Positions 44,080 to 56,243 of a stretch of 64,000 nt of DNA are shown here, one piece after another. Made by a program: the position numbers and the translations under genes. Origin of the DNA: Aliidongia sp035943795 (GTDB lineage: Bacteria; Pseudomonadota; Alphaproteobacteria; ATCC43930; CGMCC-115725); assembly GCF_035943795.1 (NCBI RefSeq), contig NZ_DASZBY010000100.1, forward strand, positions 124,001-188,000. The letters are read 5' to 3'. The notes beneath the pieces were generated by a model. That model was not told the origin of the DNA. It ran no database searches and worked only from the letters and a program-made list of their open reading frames with translations. Position 1 is the stretch's first letter. Each line of letters opens with the position of its first letter.

Positions 44080-45750
44080 CTAGAGTGCCGCGCCGGCCGA
44101 CAGCAGGCTCGTGGCGGCCGCGCGGGCCTCTTCGGTGATGCTGGCGCCGGACAGCATGCGGGCGATCTCCTCGCGCCGCTCCGCCTCGTCCAGGCGGTCG
44201 ACCCGAGTGACGGTCGTATCCTTGGCCTGGTTCTTGGCGACGCGCCAGTGGTGCCGGCCACGTGCCGCCACCTGGGGGCTGTGGGTCACGACCAGGACCT
44301 GCAACTCCTGGCCCAGCAGCGCCAGCCGCTCGCCGACCGCGGCGGCGACGGCGCCGCCGATGCCGCTGTCGACCTCGTCGAACACGATGGTCGGGACGCT
44401 CGATACGCGGGCCAGCACGACCTTGAGCGCCAGCAGGAAACGCGACAGCTCGCCGCCGGACGCGATCTTGGTCATCGGCCCGGGTGCGGCGCCGGGGTTG
44501 GTCGCGACCTCGAACGCGACGCGCTCGGCCCCGTCCGGTCCCCAATCCGCTGGTTCCAGCGTCGCGAGGGTGGTCGAGAAGCGCGCCCGGTCGAGTTTCA
44601 GGGGGGCCAGTTCGGTCTGCACCGCCCGGTCGAGCTTGCCGGCGGCGGTTCGGCGCAGGCGGGTCAGCCGCTCGGCTGCAGCGGCGTACCGTGCGCGCGT
44701 CTCGGCTTCCCGGGTGGTCAGCCGCTTCAGACCGGCCTCGCCGTCTTCGAGCGTGCCGAGGCGGCCGGCGATCTCGTCGCGCAGGGCCGCCAGCGCGTCG
44801 ACCGAGACGCCATGCTTGCGGGCGAGGGTGCGCAGGTTGAACAGGCGCTCCTCGACGCTTTCCAGATCGCCGTCGCGCTCATGGTCGCCGATCGCCTGGT
44901 CGAGCGCCGCGCGCGCCTCCTCGGTCTCGACCAAAGCGCGTTCGAGTGCCGCGATCGCGGGTTCGAGCGTGCCGCCGGCCTTGTCGCGTACCTTCTCCAA
45001 CGCACGGGCGGCGACGTTGAGCGCATGTTCGGCACCGCGGTCGCTCGCCAGCTCATGGGCCGCGGCCGCCATCGCTTCGGCGACCTGGGCTCGGTGCATC
45101 AGGCGCGCGCGCTGGTCGGCCAGTTGCGTTTCCTCCCCCGGCTGGGGCTTCAGCGCATCCAGCTCACCCAACGCATGACGCAGGAATTCCTCGTCGGCCG
45201 CCGCTTTGGTCCGGGCGGCCTCCGCCGTTTCGCGCTCGGTCCGCGCGTCGCGCCAGGCCTGCCAGGCCGTCCGCACTGCCTCGACATCGCCGCGTGCGCC
45301 GGCAAAGGCATCGAGCAGAGAGCGGTGGTTCGCCGGATCCATCAAGCCGCGCTGCTCGAACTGGCCCTGGATCTCGACCAGGGTATCGCCCAGTTGCTTC
45401 AGCAGGCCGACACCGACCGGTTGGTCATTGACGAAACCGCGCGAGCGCCCGTCGGTGCCGAGCACCCGGCGGAGCACGAGCGTGTCCTCGGCCTCGATGC
45501 CCTGTTCGGCCAGGATGGCGCGGGCGGCATGATCCGGACCGATGTCGAATTCGGCGGCGACGATCGCCTGGGCGGCCCCGCGCCGCACCAGGCCGCTCTC
45601 GGCACGTGCGCCCAGCGCCAGCCCGAGCGCGTCGAGCAGGATCGACTTGCCGGCCCCGGTTTCGCCGGTCAGCACGGAAAGATGAGAGGGAAAGGCCAGA
45701 TCCAGCCGCTCGATCAGAACGACATCGCGGATCGTCAGGCTCAAGAGCAT
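44080..45750 (-). CDS. recN: DNA repair protein RecN
   Basis: The protein has 556 residues, standard for RecN. Walker A GETGAGKSILLDALGLALG lies at the N-terminus, then EIQGQFEQRGLMDP (Q-loop region), a central coiled coil rich in Ala/Glu/Arg (about 150-400), ABC signature SGGELSRFLLALK, Walker B IVFDEVDSGIGG and THSPQVAA. It is an SMC-like ATPase in double-strand break repair. ATG at 45750 is chosen by family start (MLLSLTIRDVVLIERLDL). bamD lies 114 nt upstream on the same strand. Confidence 0.95.
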   Translation of the reverse strand: MLLSLTIRDVVLIERLDLAFPSHLSVLTGETGAGKSILLDALGLALGARAESGLVRRGAAQAIVAAEFDIGPDHAARAILAEQGIEAEDTLVLRRVLGTDGRSRGFVNDQPVGVGLLKQLGDTLVEIQGQFEQRGLMDPANHRSLLDAFAGARGDVEAVRTAWQAWRDARTERETAEAARTKAAADEEFLRHALGELDALKPQPGEETQLADQRARLMHRAQVAEAMAAAAHELASDRGAEHALNVAARALEKVRDKAGGTLEPAIAALERALVETEEARAALDQAIGDHERDGDLESVEERLFNLRTLARKHGVSVDALAALRDEIAGRLGTLEDGEAGLKRLTTREAETRARYAAAAERLTRLRRTAAGKLDRAVQTELAPLKLDRARFSTTLATLEPADWGPDGAERVAFEVATNPGAAPGPMTKIASGGELSRFLLALKVVLARVSSVPTIVFDEVDSGIGGAVAAAVGERLALLGQELQVLVVTHSPQVAARGRHHWRVAKNQAKDTTVTRVDRLDEAERREEIARMLSGASITEEARAAATSLLSAGAAL

Positions 45751-45864
45751 GGGTCGGGCGACACGCTGGGCGGCTTCATGGCAGGGCCGACCATACAAGC
45801 GAACGGGATCGGGAGCTAGAGCCGGCAGGAGGTCCGGCGGCGCGCGCCGGGTGCGCCGGCCGGA

Positions 45865-46686
45865 TCAGAAAATCGAGCTGAAGGTCCGGCTGAACCAGCC
45901 GGGCTTGCTGTCCTCGGCGACGACGCGGCGGCCGCCGACCAGGTCGTAAGTGTCCTGGTACCAGGGGCTATCCGGATAATTATAGCCCAGCACGGCTGCG
46001 GTCTGCTTGGCTTCCTCGTTCAAGCCGACGGCGGTGTAGCATTCGGCGAGGCGGGCAAGCGCTTCCGGCACGTGGCTGGTCGTCTGGAAATCGCCGATGA
46101 CCTTGCGGAAGCGGTTGATCGCCGCGACATATTGCGCCTGCTTCTCGTAATAGCGGCCGATCTCCATCTCCTTGCCGGCCAGATGGTCGCGCGTCAGGTC
46201 CATCTTCAGCCGCGCGTCGCGGGCGTAGCGGGAGTCGGGGAAACGGGTGATGACGTCGTCGAGTGCCTTCAGCGCCAGCTCGGTATCATGCTGGTCGCGC
46301 TCCACGTCGACGATCTGCTCGTAGTACGAGATCGCCTTGATGTAATAGGCGTAGGAGACGTCGCGATGGCCCGGATGCAGCTGGATGAAGCGGTCCGCGG
46401 CGGTGATGGCGGCGTCGTACTTGTCGCCCTGGTACTGGACATAGGCCTGCATCAGCTGGGCCTTGGTCGCCCAGACCGAATAGGGATGCTGACGCTCGAC
46501 TTCGTCGAACAGCTTGCCGGCCGTCGCCCAATGCTGGTCGCCCATCTGGTCGACGGCGGCGTTGTAGAGCGTCTCGACCGGCTGGTCCTTATAGGTGTCC
46601 TTGTCCGTATCGGAGCATCCGGCGAGAGCCAGCCCGCACATCAGAGCAAGGGCGGCCAAAACACGGCCGGTCCGAAGTCTCAGCAT
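45865..46686 (-). CDS. bamD: Outer-membrane assembly lipoprotein BamD
   Basis: The protein has 273 residues. Lipobox LAGC with Cys24; then five TPR-like repeats (ETLYNAAVDQMGDQHWATAGKLFDEVERQHPYS, AYVQYQGDKYDAAITAADRFIQLHP, YYIKAISYYEQI, RYYEKQAQYVAAINRFRKVI). It is the essential partner of BamA in outer-membrane protein insertion. The lpxC-bamD-recN order is typical of alphaproteobacteria and puts lipid A and outer-membrane protein assembly downstream of the division cluster. Confidence 0.95.
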   Translation of the reverse strand: MLRLRTGRVLAALALMCGLALAGCSDTDKDTYKDQPVETLYNAAVDQMGDQHWATAGKLFDEVERQHPYSVWATKAQLMQAYVQYQGDKYDAAITAADRFIQLHPGHRDVSYAYYIKAISYYEQIVDVERDQHDTELALKALDDVITRFPDSRYARDARLKMDLTRDHLAGKEMEIGRYYEKQAQYVAAINRFRKVIGDFQTTSHVPEALARLAECYTAVGLNEEAKQTAAVLGYNYPDSPWYQDTYDLVGGRRVVAEDSKPGWFSRTFSSIF

Positions 46687-46837
46687 CCCGCTACATGGTC
46701 CTTCAGTGATGCCGGAGGGCGTAGAGCCGCCGGCAAGGCCGGGCTAGCACGCCGGCAGAGCGGGTCTCTTAGCACAGTCATGCGGCTTCGGCGAGAGGGG
46801 CGGTACGGACAGGTGTCCGCGCCGATTTCGACACCGA

Positions 46838-47764
46838 TCAGGCGGTGGCGCGCGCCGGCTCCTGCCAGGCGTCGAGCGACTCGGCCTCGGCCAGCGTGAC
46901 GTAGCACCAGGCGTCGGCGTCGTCGAACAGCGCTTCGAGCGTCCGGCGATTGAGCGCGTGGCTCGACCGCACGCCTTCGAACCGGCCGAGGATCGGGCTG
47001 CCGGCCAGATAGAGGTCACCGATCGCGTCCAGCGCCTTGTGACGGACGAACTCGTCGGGATAGCGCAGGCCGCCCTCGTTCAACACCTTGTCGCCGTCGA
47101 TCACGATGACATTGTCGAGCGAGCCGCCGAGCGCGCGACCGGCCGCGCGCAGCTGATCGACCTCGGCCAGGAAGCCGAAGGTGCGGGCGCGGCTGATCTC
47201 GGTCTTGAAGATGCCGGGCTCGACCGTCACGTGCGTGGTCTGGCGCGCGATGGCCTTGCTGGCGAAATCGATGGTGAAATCGACCGAGAAGCCGTCGCCC
47301 GGCTCCAGGTCGGCCGAACTCTGGCCCTGCTCGACATGGATCGGCTTCAGCACCTTGACGAAGCGGCGCGCCGCCAGTTGCTCGATCGTGCCGGCACATT
47401 CGATCAGGAACACGAAGGGGGCGGCAGAACCGTCCATGATCGGCACCTCGGGGCCGATGATGTCGACGATCGCATTGTCGACGGCGCAGCCGGCGAGCGC
47501 CGACATCAGATGCTCGATCGTCATGATCGTGGTGCCGTTGCCGTCGGTCAGAACGGTGCACAAAGCCGACTCGACCGAATGGCGCCAATCGGCCTTGATC
47601 TCGACCGGCGCGCCTGCCACGTCCAGGCGGCGAAACACGATACCCGTGTTGGCCGGCGCCGGACGCAGGGTCATCGCTGCCTTGATGCCGCTATGAAGCC
47701 CGACCCCGGTGCAATGGATCGGCGCCTTCAGCGTCTTCTGCAGGACGGCACCCTTGTGAAACAT
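46838..47764 (-). CDS. lpxC: UDP-3-O-acyl-N-acetylglucosamine deacetylase
   Basis: The protein has 308 residues (E. coli 305). Zinc-site segments are EHLMSALAG (first His), HKALDAIGDL (His and Asp) and SSHALNRR (general acid His). TLKAPIHCTGVGLHSG is the conserved start. It catalyses the committed step of lipid A synthesis. The ATG at 47764 is preferred as it leaves the usual short leader; ATG at 47806 would add 14 unconserved residues. It has its own promoter region since ftsZ ends at a terminator upstream. Confidence 0.95.
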   Translation of the reverse strand: MFHKGAVLQKTLKAPIHCTGVGLHSGIKAAMTLRPAPANTGIVFRRLDVAGAPVEIKADWRHSVESALCTVLTDGNGTTIMTIEHLMSALAGCAVDNAIVDIIGPEVPIMDGSAAPFVFLIECAGTIEQLAARRFVKVLKPIHVEQGQSSADLEPGDGFSVDFTIDFASKAIARQTTHVTVEPGIFKTEISRARTFGFLAEVDQLRAAGRALGGSLDNVIVIDGDKVLNEGGLRYPDEFVRHKALDAIGDLYLAGSPILGRFEGVRSSHALNRRTLEALFDDADAWCYVTLAEAESLDAWQEPARATA

Positions 47765-47962
47765 GACCAAACCCGAATCTATGTCGTGAGGGCAGCGGGC
47801 CTTCATCGGTGCTTAATGAATAGCGATTGGCCTCGTCTCTAACAAATCACTCTTGATGAACGAATGTTGCAGCGCGAGTGGTAAAATATTGGTTCCAGAA
47901 CAAAGGCTTATTTTGCGACTCTGCTGTGAGATGTCAACGGTCCGACCGATTTCCTGCGGTTG
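47765..47962 (-). promoter_or_regulatory. lpxC promoter region
   Basis: These 198 nt between the ftsZ terminator and lpxC include an AT-rich stretch near 47880-47915 (plus strand reads GTAAAATATTGG). Because the terminator should stop dcw transcripts, lpxC must initiate here. No specific operator was recognised. Confidence 0.4.
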
Positions 47963-48000
47963 TGAAAACGAGGGCGCCGCCGTTGCCGGCGACGCCCTCG
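47963..48000 (-). terminator. Intrinsic terminator of ftsZ
   Basis: An 8-bp outer stem CGAGGGCG/CGCCCTCG (47993-48000 with 47969-47976 as read on the minus strand) plus inner GC pairs is followed on the minus strand by TTTTCACAA. It lies 25 nt after the ftsZ stop. This is the best intrinsic terminator in the window and marks the end of the division-gene transcript. Confidence 0.8.
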
Positions 48001-48025
48001 TCAGTCGAGACCGATCCTTAGGGGA

Positions 48026-49582
48026 TCAGTTGGCCTGGCGGCGCAGGAACGCCGGGATGTCCAGGTAGTCCTCTTCGCTGCTTTGCGGCGCACGCTCCGC
48101 CGGATCGACGCCGTTCAGGCGCGGTGCCGCCGGGGGCTGGGTTCGCGGTGCCGGCTGCTGCGGCGCGCGAGGCGGCTCGACATGGCCGCGCCCGATGATG
48201 CGCTGGAACAGGCTCGGCCCGCCCTGGCGCTTCGCCGTGGTCTGGGGCTGGGTCGCGCGCATGGTGCCCAGCGGCTGGTCCGCGTCGCCGCGCGTTGCGG
48301 CCGGCTGCATCGGGCGCGGGGCGAGGAACGCGTCGCCGGCTACTTCGGCCGAGGGGCGCTGCTCGACCGGGGCGGCCGGTGCCCGCTGCTGCGGGGTCTG
48401 GATCGGCAGCTCGCCCATGGTATGGACGGCGGTCGTCGCCTTGCGGGTCAGGTTGGCGATCGATGCCGGCTCGTCGAGCCGTCCGCCCGAGGTCTCGCCC
48501 AGGGCTTCCGAGGCGGCGGCGAGCGGGGTCGAGATCGCGGCCTTCTGCCGTTCGGCCTGCTGTTGGGCGGCCAACGCCTGGGCCGCGACCATGGCGCGCG
48601 CCGCGTTCGACACTTCGGCGTCGATGCCGGTCGCCACGACCGAAATGCGCATCTTGCCTTCCAGCTTCTCGTCGAAGGTCGAGCCGAAGATGATGTTCGC
48701 TTCCGGATCCACTTCCTCGCGGATGCGGTTCGCGGCCTCGTCGACCTCGAACAGAGTCATGTCCGAACCGCCGGTGATGTTAATCAGAACGCCGCGCGCG
48801 CCGCGCATCGACACGTCGTCGAGCAGCGGGTTCGAGATCGCGGCTTCCGCGGCATCGATCGCGCGCTTCTCGCCCGCGGCCTCGCCCGTGCCCATCATCG
48901 CCTTGCCCATCTCGCTCATGACGGCGCGGATGTCGGCGAAATCGAGGTTGATCAGGCCCGGCATGACCATGAGGTCGGTCACGCCGCGCACGCCGGCATA
49001 CAGCACGTCATCGGCCATCTTGAAGGCCTCGGCGAAGGTTGTGCGCTCGTTGGCGACCCGGAACAGGTTCTGGTTCGGGATGATCAGCAAGGTGTCGACG
49101 AACTTGGTCAGTTCCTCGATGCCGGCCTCGGCCAGCCGCATGCGGTTGGTACCCTCGAACTGGAACGGCTTGGTCACGACGCCGACGGTCAGGATGCCGT
49201 TCTCGCGCGCCATCTTCGCGATGACCGGGGCCGCTCCCGTACCCGTGCCGCCGCCCATGCCCGCGGTGATGAACACCATGTTCGAGCCGTTCAGGTGGGT
49301 CAGGATCTCCTCGGCCGCCTCTTCGGCGGCCTGGCGGCCGACGTCGGGCCGGGCGCCGGCGCCGAGGCCGCGCGTGACCGACTGGCCCAGCTGGACCTTG
49401 CGGTCGGCCAGCGAATGCTGCAGCGCCTGGGCGTCCGTGTTGCACGCGATGAACTCGCAGCCGACCAGATTGGCGCGGACCATGTTGTTGACCGCATTGC
49501 CGCCGGCGCCGCCGACGCCGACCACCATGATGCGCGGGGTCAGGTCGCTGAATTCCTTGGGAATGCTGAGATTGATGGTCAT
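48026..49582 (-). CDS. ftsZ: Cell-division GTPase FtsZ
   Basis: The protein has 518 residues, long because of a roughly 185-residue Pro/Ala/Gln-rich C-terminal linker typical of alphaproteobacteria. The GTP-binding loop AGMGGGTGTG is at 108-117 with GVGGAGGNAVNNM near the start, the synergy loop is NLDFADIRAVMSEMG, and the conserved C-terminal peptide DYLDIPAFLRRQ binds FtsA and other partners. It forms the Z-ring. GGAGG sits 6 nt before the ATG, the strongest ribosome site of the cluster, fitting high expression. A 168-nt leader separates it from ftsA. Confidence 0.98.
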   Translation of the reverse strand: MTINLSIPKEFSDLTPRIMVVGVGGAGGNAVNNMVRANLVGCEFIACNTDAQALQHSLADRKVQLGQSVTRGLGAGARPDVGRQAAEEAAEEILTHLNGSNMVFITAGMGGGTGTGAAPVIAKMARENGILTVGVVTKPFQFEGTNRMRLAEAGIEELTKFVDTLLIIPNQNLFRVANERTTFAEAFKMADDVLYAGVRGVTDLMVMPGLINLDFADIRAVMSEMGKAMMGTGEAAGEKRAIDAAEAAISNPLLDDVSMRGARGVLINITGGSDMTLFEVDEAANRIREEVDPEANIIFGSTFDEKLEGKMRISVVATGIDAEVSNAARAMVAAQALAAQQQAERQKAAISTPLAAASEALGETSGGRLDEPASIANLTRKATTAVHTMGELPIQTPQQRAPAAPVEQRPSAEVAGDAFLAPRPMQPAATRGDADQPLGTMRATQPQTTAKRQGGPSLFQRIIGRGHVEPPRAPQQPAPRTQPPAAPRLNGVDPAERAPQSSEEDYLDIPAFLRRQAN

Positions 49583-49750
49583 GGGGTCCTCCGGGTCAGG
49601 GCACAGCCGCCGAGCAGTCGGTTACGGGGTTCAGCAACTAGGGCGAATCGAACGCGAAGTCTGATCTGTCCGGCCCCTCGCCAGATGCTGCGATTCTGCT
49701 CGAATCGGCTGGCCAGATCAATAGGCGGTAGTAAAAACGGTGTCGGCATA
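49583..49750 (-). promoter_or_regulatory. ftsZ leader/promoter with three GANTC sites
   Basis: This is the only true gap in the dcw cluster. It contains GANTC at 49645-49649, 49692-49696 and 49702-49706, recognition sites of the cell-cycle methylase CcrM in most alphaproteobacteria. In Caulobacter ftsZ expression depends on CcrM methylation and GcrA. Presence of CcrM in this organism is not shown in the window. Confidence 0.5.
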
Positions 49751-51004
49751 CTACAAATTCTCCTTCAGCCAACCACCGATCCGACCGAACATGCCCTTGG
49801 GCGCATCCGGTGCATTCGGGTCCCGGCCTCGGGTTTCGGCCCGTTCCGACGTGGCGAAATGCAGCAGCCCGGCCGCGGTCGCGAAGGCGGGCCCGCCGGT
49901 CGCCTCGGCCAGCCCTGAAATCCGGGTCGGCTTGCCGATTCGCACTTGTTTGTCGAGGATCATGCCGGCCAGCTCGCGCGTACCGGGCAATTGGGCGGCA
50001 CCGCCGGTCAGCACGACCTGCCGGCCGGCCAGCTTGTCGAAGCCCGAGGTCTCCAGCCGGTTGCGCACCAGCTCGAACGTCTCTTCCAGGCGCGGCGTGA
50101 TGATCGCGATCAGGTGGGATTTCGGCACGTGGTTGGTGTGGCCGTCCTCTTCCTCGCCCACGACCGGCACGCTGATCGTCTCGCGCTCGTCGGCCGGGGA
50201 CGGAATGGCGCTGCCGTAGAGCGTCTTCATCCGCTCGGCGTGGCTGATCGGGGTCGACAGGCCGCGCGCGATGTCGTTCGTCACATGGACGCCGCCGACC
50301 GGCACCGTGTCGGCATAGACGATGGAGCCGTCGTAGAATACGGCGATCGAGGTCGTGCCGCCGCCCATGTCGATGACCGTGACGCCCAGCTCCATCTCGT
50401 CGTCGACCAGGGCGGCCAGGCCCGCCGCATAGGGCGAGACCACCATGCCGGAGACTTCGAGGTGGCAGCGGCCGACCGCCGCCATCATGTTGCGCACGGC
50501 GGCGGAGCCGGCCGAGACGACATGCATGTTGACGCCCAGGCGCTCGCCCATCATGCCGCGGGGGTCGCGGATGCCCCGGCTGCCGTCGATCGAGAACCCG
50601 ACCGGGATCGAATGGATGATCTGGCGGTCGGTCGGCTCGCGATAGGCATGGCCCTGGTTCAGCACGCGCTTCATGTCGGCATCGACGATCTCGCGCCCGC
50701 CGATCGGAATCTCGACCGGCACGATGCGCGAGGCGGGAAAGCCGCCCGACAGGTTGACCACGACCTGGGTGATGGTTTCGCCCGCCATCTGCTCGGCTGC
50801 ATGGACGGCGTTCAGCATCGAGGTCGCGGCTGCGTCCAGGTCGACGATCTGGCCGGCTCGCACGCCGCGCGACACCTGATGGCCGATGCCCAGCACGCGC
50901 GGGCCGCCGGTCTCGCGGCGCGCGATGAAGCTGCACACTTTCGTGGTGCCGATGTCGACGGCGGCGATCAGCGCGCCGCGGGGACGGGATGCGGCTTTGC
51001 TCAT
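49751..51004 (-). CDS. ftsA: Cell-division protein FtsA
   Basis: The protein has 417 residues. Actin-fold motifs are AAVDIGTTKVCSFIA (phosphate 1), VIDMGGGTTSIAVF (phosphate 2) and VVLTGGAAQLPG (adenosine). The C-terminal amphipathic helix GMFGRIGGWLKENL tethers the protein to the membrane. It links FtsZ filaments to the inner membrane. Its start overlaps the ftsQ stop by 4 nt; an open frame continues upstream through ftsQ but is not FtsA. Confidence 0.97.
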   Translation of the reverse strand: MSKAASRPRGALIAAVDIGTTKVCSFIARRETGGPRVLGIGHQVSRGVRAGQIVDLDAAATSMLNAVHAAEQMAGETITQVVVNLSGGFPASRIVPVEIPIGGREIVDADMKRVLNQGHAYREPTDRQIIHSIPVGFSIDGSRGIRDPRGMMGERLGVNMHVVSAGSAAVRNMMAAVGRCHLEVSGMVVSPYAAGLAALVDDEMELGVTVIDMGGGTTSIAVFYDGSIVYADTVPVGGVHVTNDIARGLSTPISHAERMKTLYGSAIPSPADERETISVPVVGEEEDGHTNHVPKSHLIAIITPRLEETFELVRNRLETSGFDKLAGRQVVLTGGAAQLPGTRELAGMILDKQVRIGKPTRISGLAEATGGPAFATAAGLLHFATSERAETRGRDPNAPDAPKGMFGRIGGWLKENL

Positions 51005-51867
51005 GTCTTCTTTGCCGCCGGCTTGGAGTTTTTGCCCTGCGGCGCCTTGGCGGGCTCCTGGCTCACCTTGACGACGACCCGGTCGGCCAGCCGCAGGTCG
51101 ACCCGCTCGATGTCGCGGGCCAGCAGCCCATGGTCGCGATCGATTGCCGCCAGATGGGTCCAGGCCTCGGCCACGCCGGTTTCGGGCAGTTCGATGTCGA
51201 TGCCGCTGTCCAGCTTCAGGTTCCAGCGCCGATCGTTGATCCAGACCGCGGCCTGGATCTTCTTCATCAGGTCCGGCTGCGCGCCCAGGATCCCGATCAG
51301 GGCCTGGGCATGTTTCGGTGCGTCGTCGCCCACGACCAGCAGCAGGTTCGAATAGCGATCCAGATGCTCGGTCGCCACGACCACGCCGTCCTGGTCGATC
51401 AGCACCATCTTGCCGTGGCGCTGCCAGAGGGCGAGCGGCTTGCGCTCGGTCAGCTTGACATAGAGGCGGCCCGGCAGCTGGCGCTCGACCGCGGCGGTGC
51501 GGACCCAGGGCAACGCTTCGAGCTGCAGCTTGGCGGCGGCCGGGCTGACGCCGAAGATCGGCGCGCCGCGCTTGGCGTTGACCGCGGCCAGAATCTCGTC
51601 GGGCGTCGTCATCTCGCGGCCCTCGACATCGAGCGCCTGGACCGTGAAACCGGCCGCGGCGGTCGTCGCCAGCAGGGCGCCGGACAGGCGCGAACCGTGA
51701 TCCAGCTGGTCGGCGGCGGCGATGGCCAGGAAGATCACCGCGCCCACGCCCAGGCCGGCGGCCAGCACGCGCGTCGGCCGACGGGGCAGCCAGCGCACGA
51801 TCCGCCGCTTCAGCAGCAGGCGCTTCGCGCCTTCGAGGTTCTTCGCCGCCGGTTTCACGCGTCGCAT
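51001..51867 (-). CDS. ftsQ: Cell-division protein FtsQ
   Basis: The protein has 288 residues. A basic cytoplasmic N-terminus (MRRVKPAAKNLEGAKRLLLKRR start) is followed by one membrane helix at about 42-62, a POTRA domain (QALDVEGREMTTPDEILAAV, LPWVRTAAVERQLPGRLYVKLTERKPLALW) and a beta domain. It connects the early ring with FtsB/FtsL and FtsW/FtsI. ATG at 51867 lies 13 nt inside the 3' end of ddl; an in-frame ATG at 51894 is also possible. Confidence 0.94.
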   Translation of the reverse strand: MRRVKPAAKNLEGAKRLLLKRRIVRWLPRRPTRVLAAGLGVGAVIFLAIAAADQLDHGSRLSGALLATTAAAGFTVQALDVEGREMTTPDEILAAVNAKRGAPIFGVSPAAAKLQLEALPWVRTAAVERQLPGRLYVKLTERKPLALWQRHGKMVLIDQDGVVVATEHLDRYSNLLLVVGDDAPKHAQALIGILGAQPDLMKKIQAAVWINDRRWNLKLDSGIDIELPETGVAEAWTHLAAIDRDHGLLARDIERVDLRLADRVVVKVSQEPAKAPQGKNSKPAAKKT

Positions 51868-52777
51868 GCGGCACACTCCACCATCCAGGCGCACAGTTCG
51901 GCATAGGAAATGCCCGCCGCCTTGGCCGCGTCGGGCACCAGGGACGTCGGCGTCATGCCGGGTTGCGTGTTGACTTCGAGCAGGTAGAGCCGGCCCGGTG
52001 TTTCGACGGTGTCGTCGTAGCGGAAGTCGGCCCGGCTGACACCCCGGCAGCCCAGCGCCTGATGTGCTGCGACGGCGATACGCTCGGCCTCGGCGTAGAT
52101 CGCGGGCGGCAGCTCGGCCGGGCAGATGTGGGACGAGCCGCCCGCCGCATATTTCGCCTCGTAATCGTACCAGGTGCCGCGCGCGACGATCTCGATCACG
52201 CCCAAGGCGCGGTCGCCCATCACGGCGACGGTCAACTCGCGCCCCGGAATGAAGCGTTCGACCAGCATGGTGTCCTTGATCTCGTTGGCGGCGATCGACC
52301 GGTTCTCGCCTTCGCGCACGATGATCACGCCGACCGAGGAGCCCTCGTTCGCCGGCTTCACCACATAGGGGGCATCCATGACCGTGCCGGCCAGGATCTC
52401 CTCGCGGCTGGCGACGCGGCCCTCGACCACGGGCAGGCCGGCGGCGGCGAACAGTGCCTTGGCCATCGGCTTGTCCATGGCGACGGCCGAGGCGAGCAGG
52501 CCGGAATGGGTATAGGGAATGCCCAGCAGGTTGAGCATGGCCTGGATATGGCCGTCTTCGCCGCCGCGCCCGTGCAGCGCGTTGAATACCGCGTCCGGCC
52601 GCGGCAGCAGCAGGGTGGCGAAGGTCGCCGGGTCGCGCGGCGGGTCGATCTCGACCACGTCATAGCCCGATTGGCGCAGCGCGTCGGCACAGCCCCGGCC
52701 GGTCGACAGCGACACCTTTCGCTCGGCCGACCAGCCGCCGCGCAGCACGGCGACGCGCTTCTTCTTGGCGGCAGCGG

Positions 52778-52781
<4 letters not shown>
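51855..52781 (-). CDS. ddl: D-alanine-D-alanine ligase
   Basis: The protein has 308 residues of ATP-grasp ligase. VAVLRGGWSAERKVSLSTG at the start, NALHGRGGEDGHIQAML, YTHSGLLASAVAMDK, PYVVKPANEGSSVGV and LEVNTQPGMTPTSL are the DdlB landmarks. It makes D-Ala-D-Ala for MurF. Its start overlaps murB by 4 nt and it overlaps ftsQ by 13 nt. Confidence 0.96.
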
Positions 52782-55136
<2,355 letters not shown>

Positions 55137-55140
<4 letters not shown>

Positions 55141-56243
55141 GGCCGGTCTTCCTCTTTGGTCAAACGTTCCACCAGATCCGCCAGCCGCTCGGCGGCCGCC
55201 GGTTCGCCCAAGGCGCGGGCGGCGGCGGCGGCGCGCGCCAACGCCGGGCCGTCGGTCAGGATCTCGCCCAGCAGGCGCGCGACCCGCTCGACGGTGAAGT
55301 CGGCCTCGCTCAGCAGCCAGGCGGCACCGCCCTCGACCAGCACGCGCGCGTTGGCGGTCTGCTCGTCGGCGATCGCGCCGGCGAACGGCACCAGCAGGGC
55401 CGGCCGGCCGGCGACGGTCAATTCGGCCGTGGTCGAGCCGCCGGCGCGTGCCAGCACCAGGTGGGCGGCCGCGAGCCGTTCGGGGATATCGTCGAAGAAC
55501 CGCCTGGTCTCGATGGCGAGGCCGCTGTCGCGATAGGCGGCCTCGACGGCATCGAGGTCTTCCGGCCGCACCTGCTGGCTGACCACGAGACGGGCCTTGA
55601 GGGCGGCCGGCAGCGCCTTCAGCGCCTCCGGCACGACGCGCGACAGGATGCGCGCGCCCTGGCTGCCACCGATGATCAGCAGACGGACCGGACCGTCGGC
55701 GTCCGGCGCCACGTAGGGCAGGTCGCGCACCGCGACGACCGCCGGACGCACCGGATTGCCGGTACGCTCGATCTTGCTTCGGTCGCTCGCGGGCACGCCC
55801 GAGACCCGTTCAAACGAGGTCGCGATGGCGCGCACCCGGGTCGCCAGCATCCGGTTGGCCCGGCCCAGCACCGCATTCTGGTCGTGGATCAGGGTCGGCA
55901 GCTTCAGGCTGGTCGCGGCCACCATGGTCGGCATCGAGGGATAGCCGCCGAAGCCCACGACCGCGCCGGGGCGCAACCGGCCGAGCAGGCGGCGTGCCTC
56001 GAGGATGCCCCGACCCAGGTCGAGCGCGAACCGGACTTTGCCCAGCAGCCCGCCGCCGAGCCGACCGGCGCGGACCCGGTAGGTATCCACGCCGGCGACC
56101 GGGAATTCCTTGCCGCGCTTGTCGGTCACGAGCGCCACCGGACGCCCGCGCCCGACCAGCGCGCGGGCGAGCGCCTCGGCTGGAAACAGGTGGCCGCCGG
56201 TACCGCCGGCGGCGAGCACGACCAAGGAACGGGCAGCCGTCAC
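55137..56243 (-). CDS. murG: UDP-GlcNAc:lipid I N-acetylglucosaminyltransferase
   Basis: The protein has 368 residues of GT28 glycosyltransferase. G-loops AAGGTGGHLFPAEALA and IIGGSQGARI, VVGFGGYPSMP, IHDQNAVLGRANRML and RAGGSTTAELTVAGRPALLVPF are all present. It converts lipid I to lipid II at the inner membrane face. GTG at 56243 is the start because it overlaps the ftsW stop (GTGA) and matches the family N-terminus. Confidence 0.96.
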
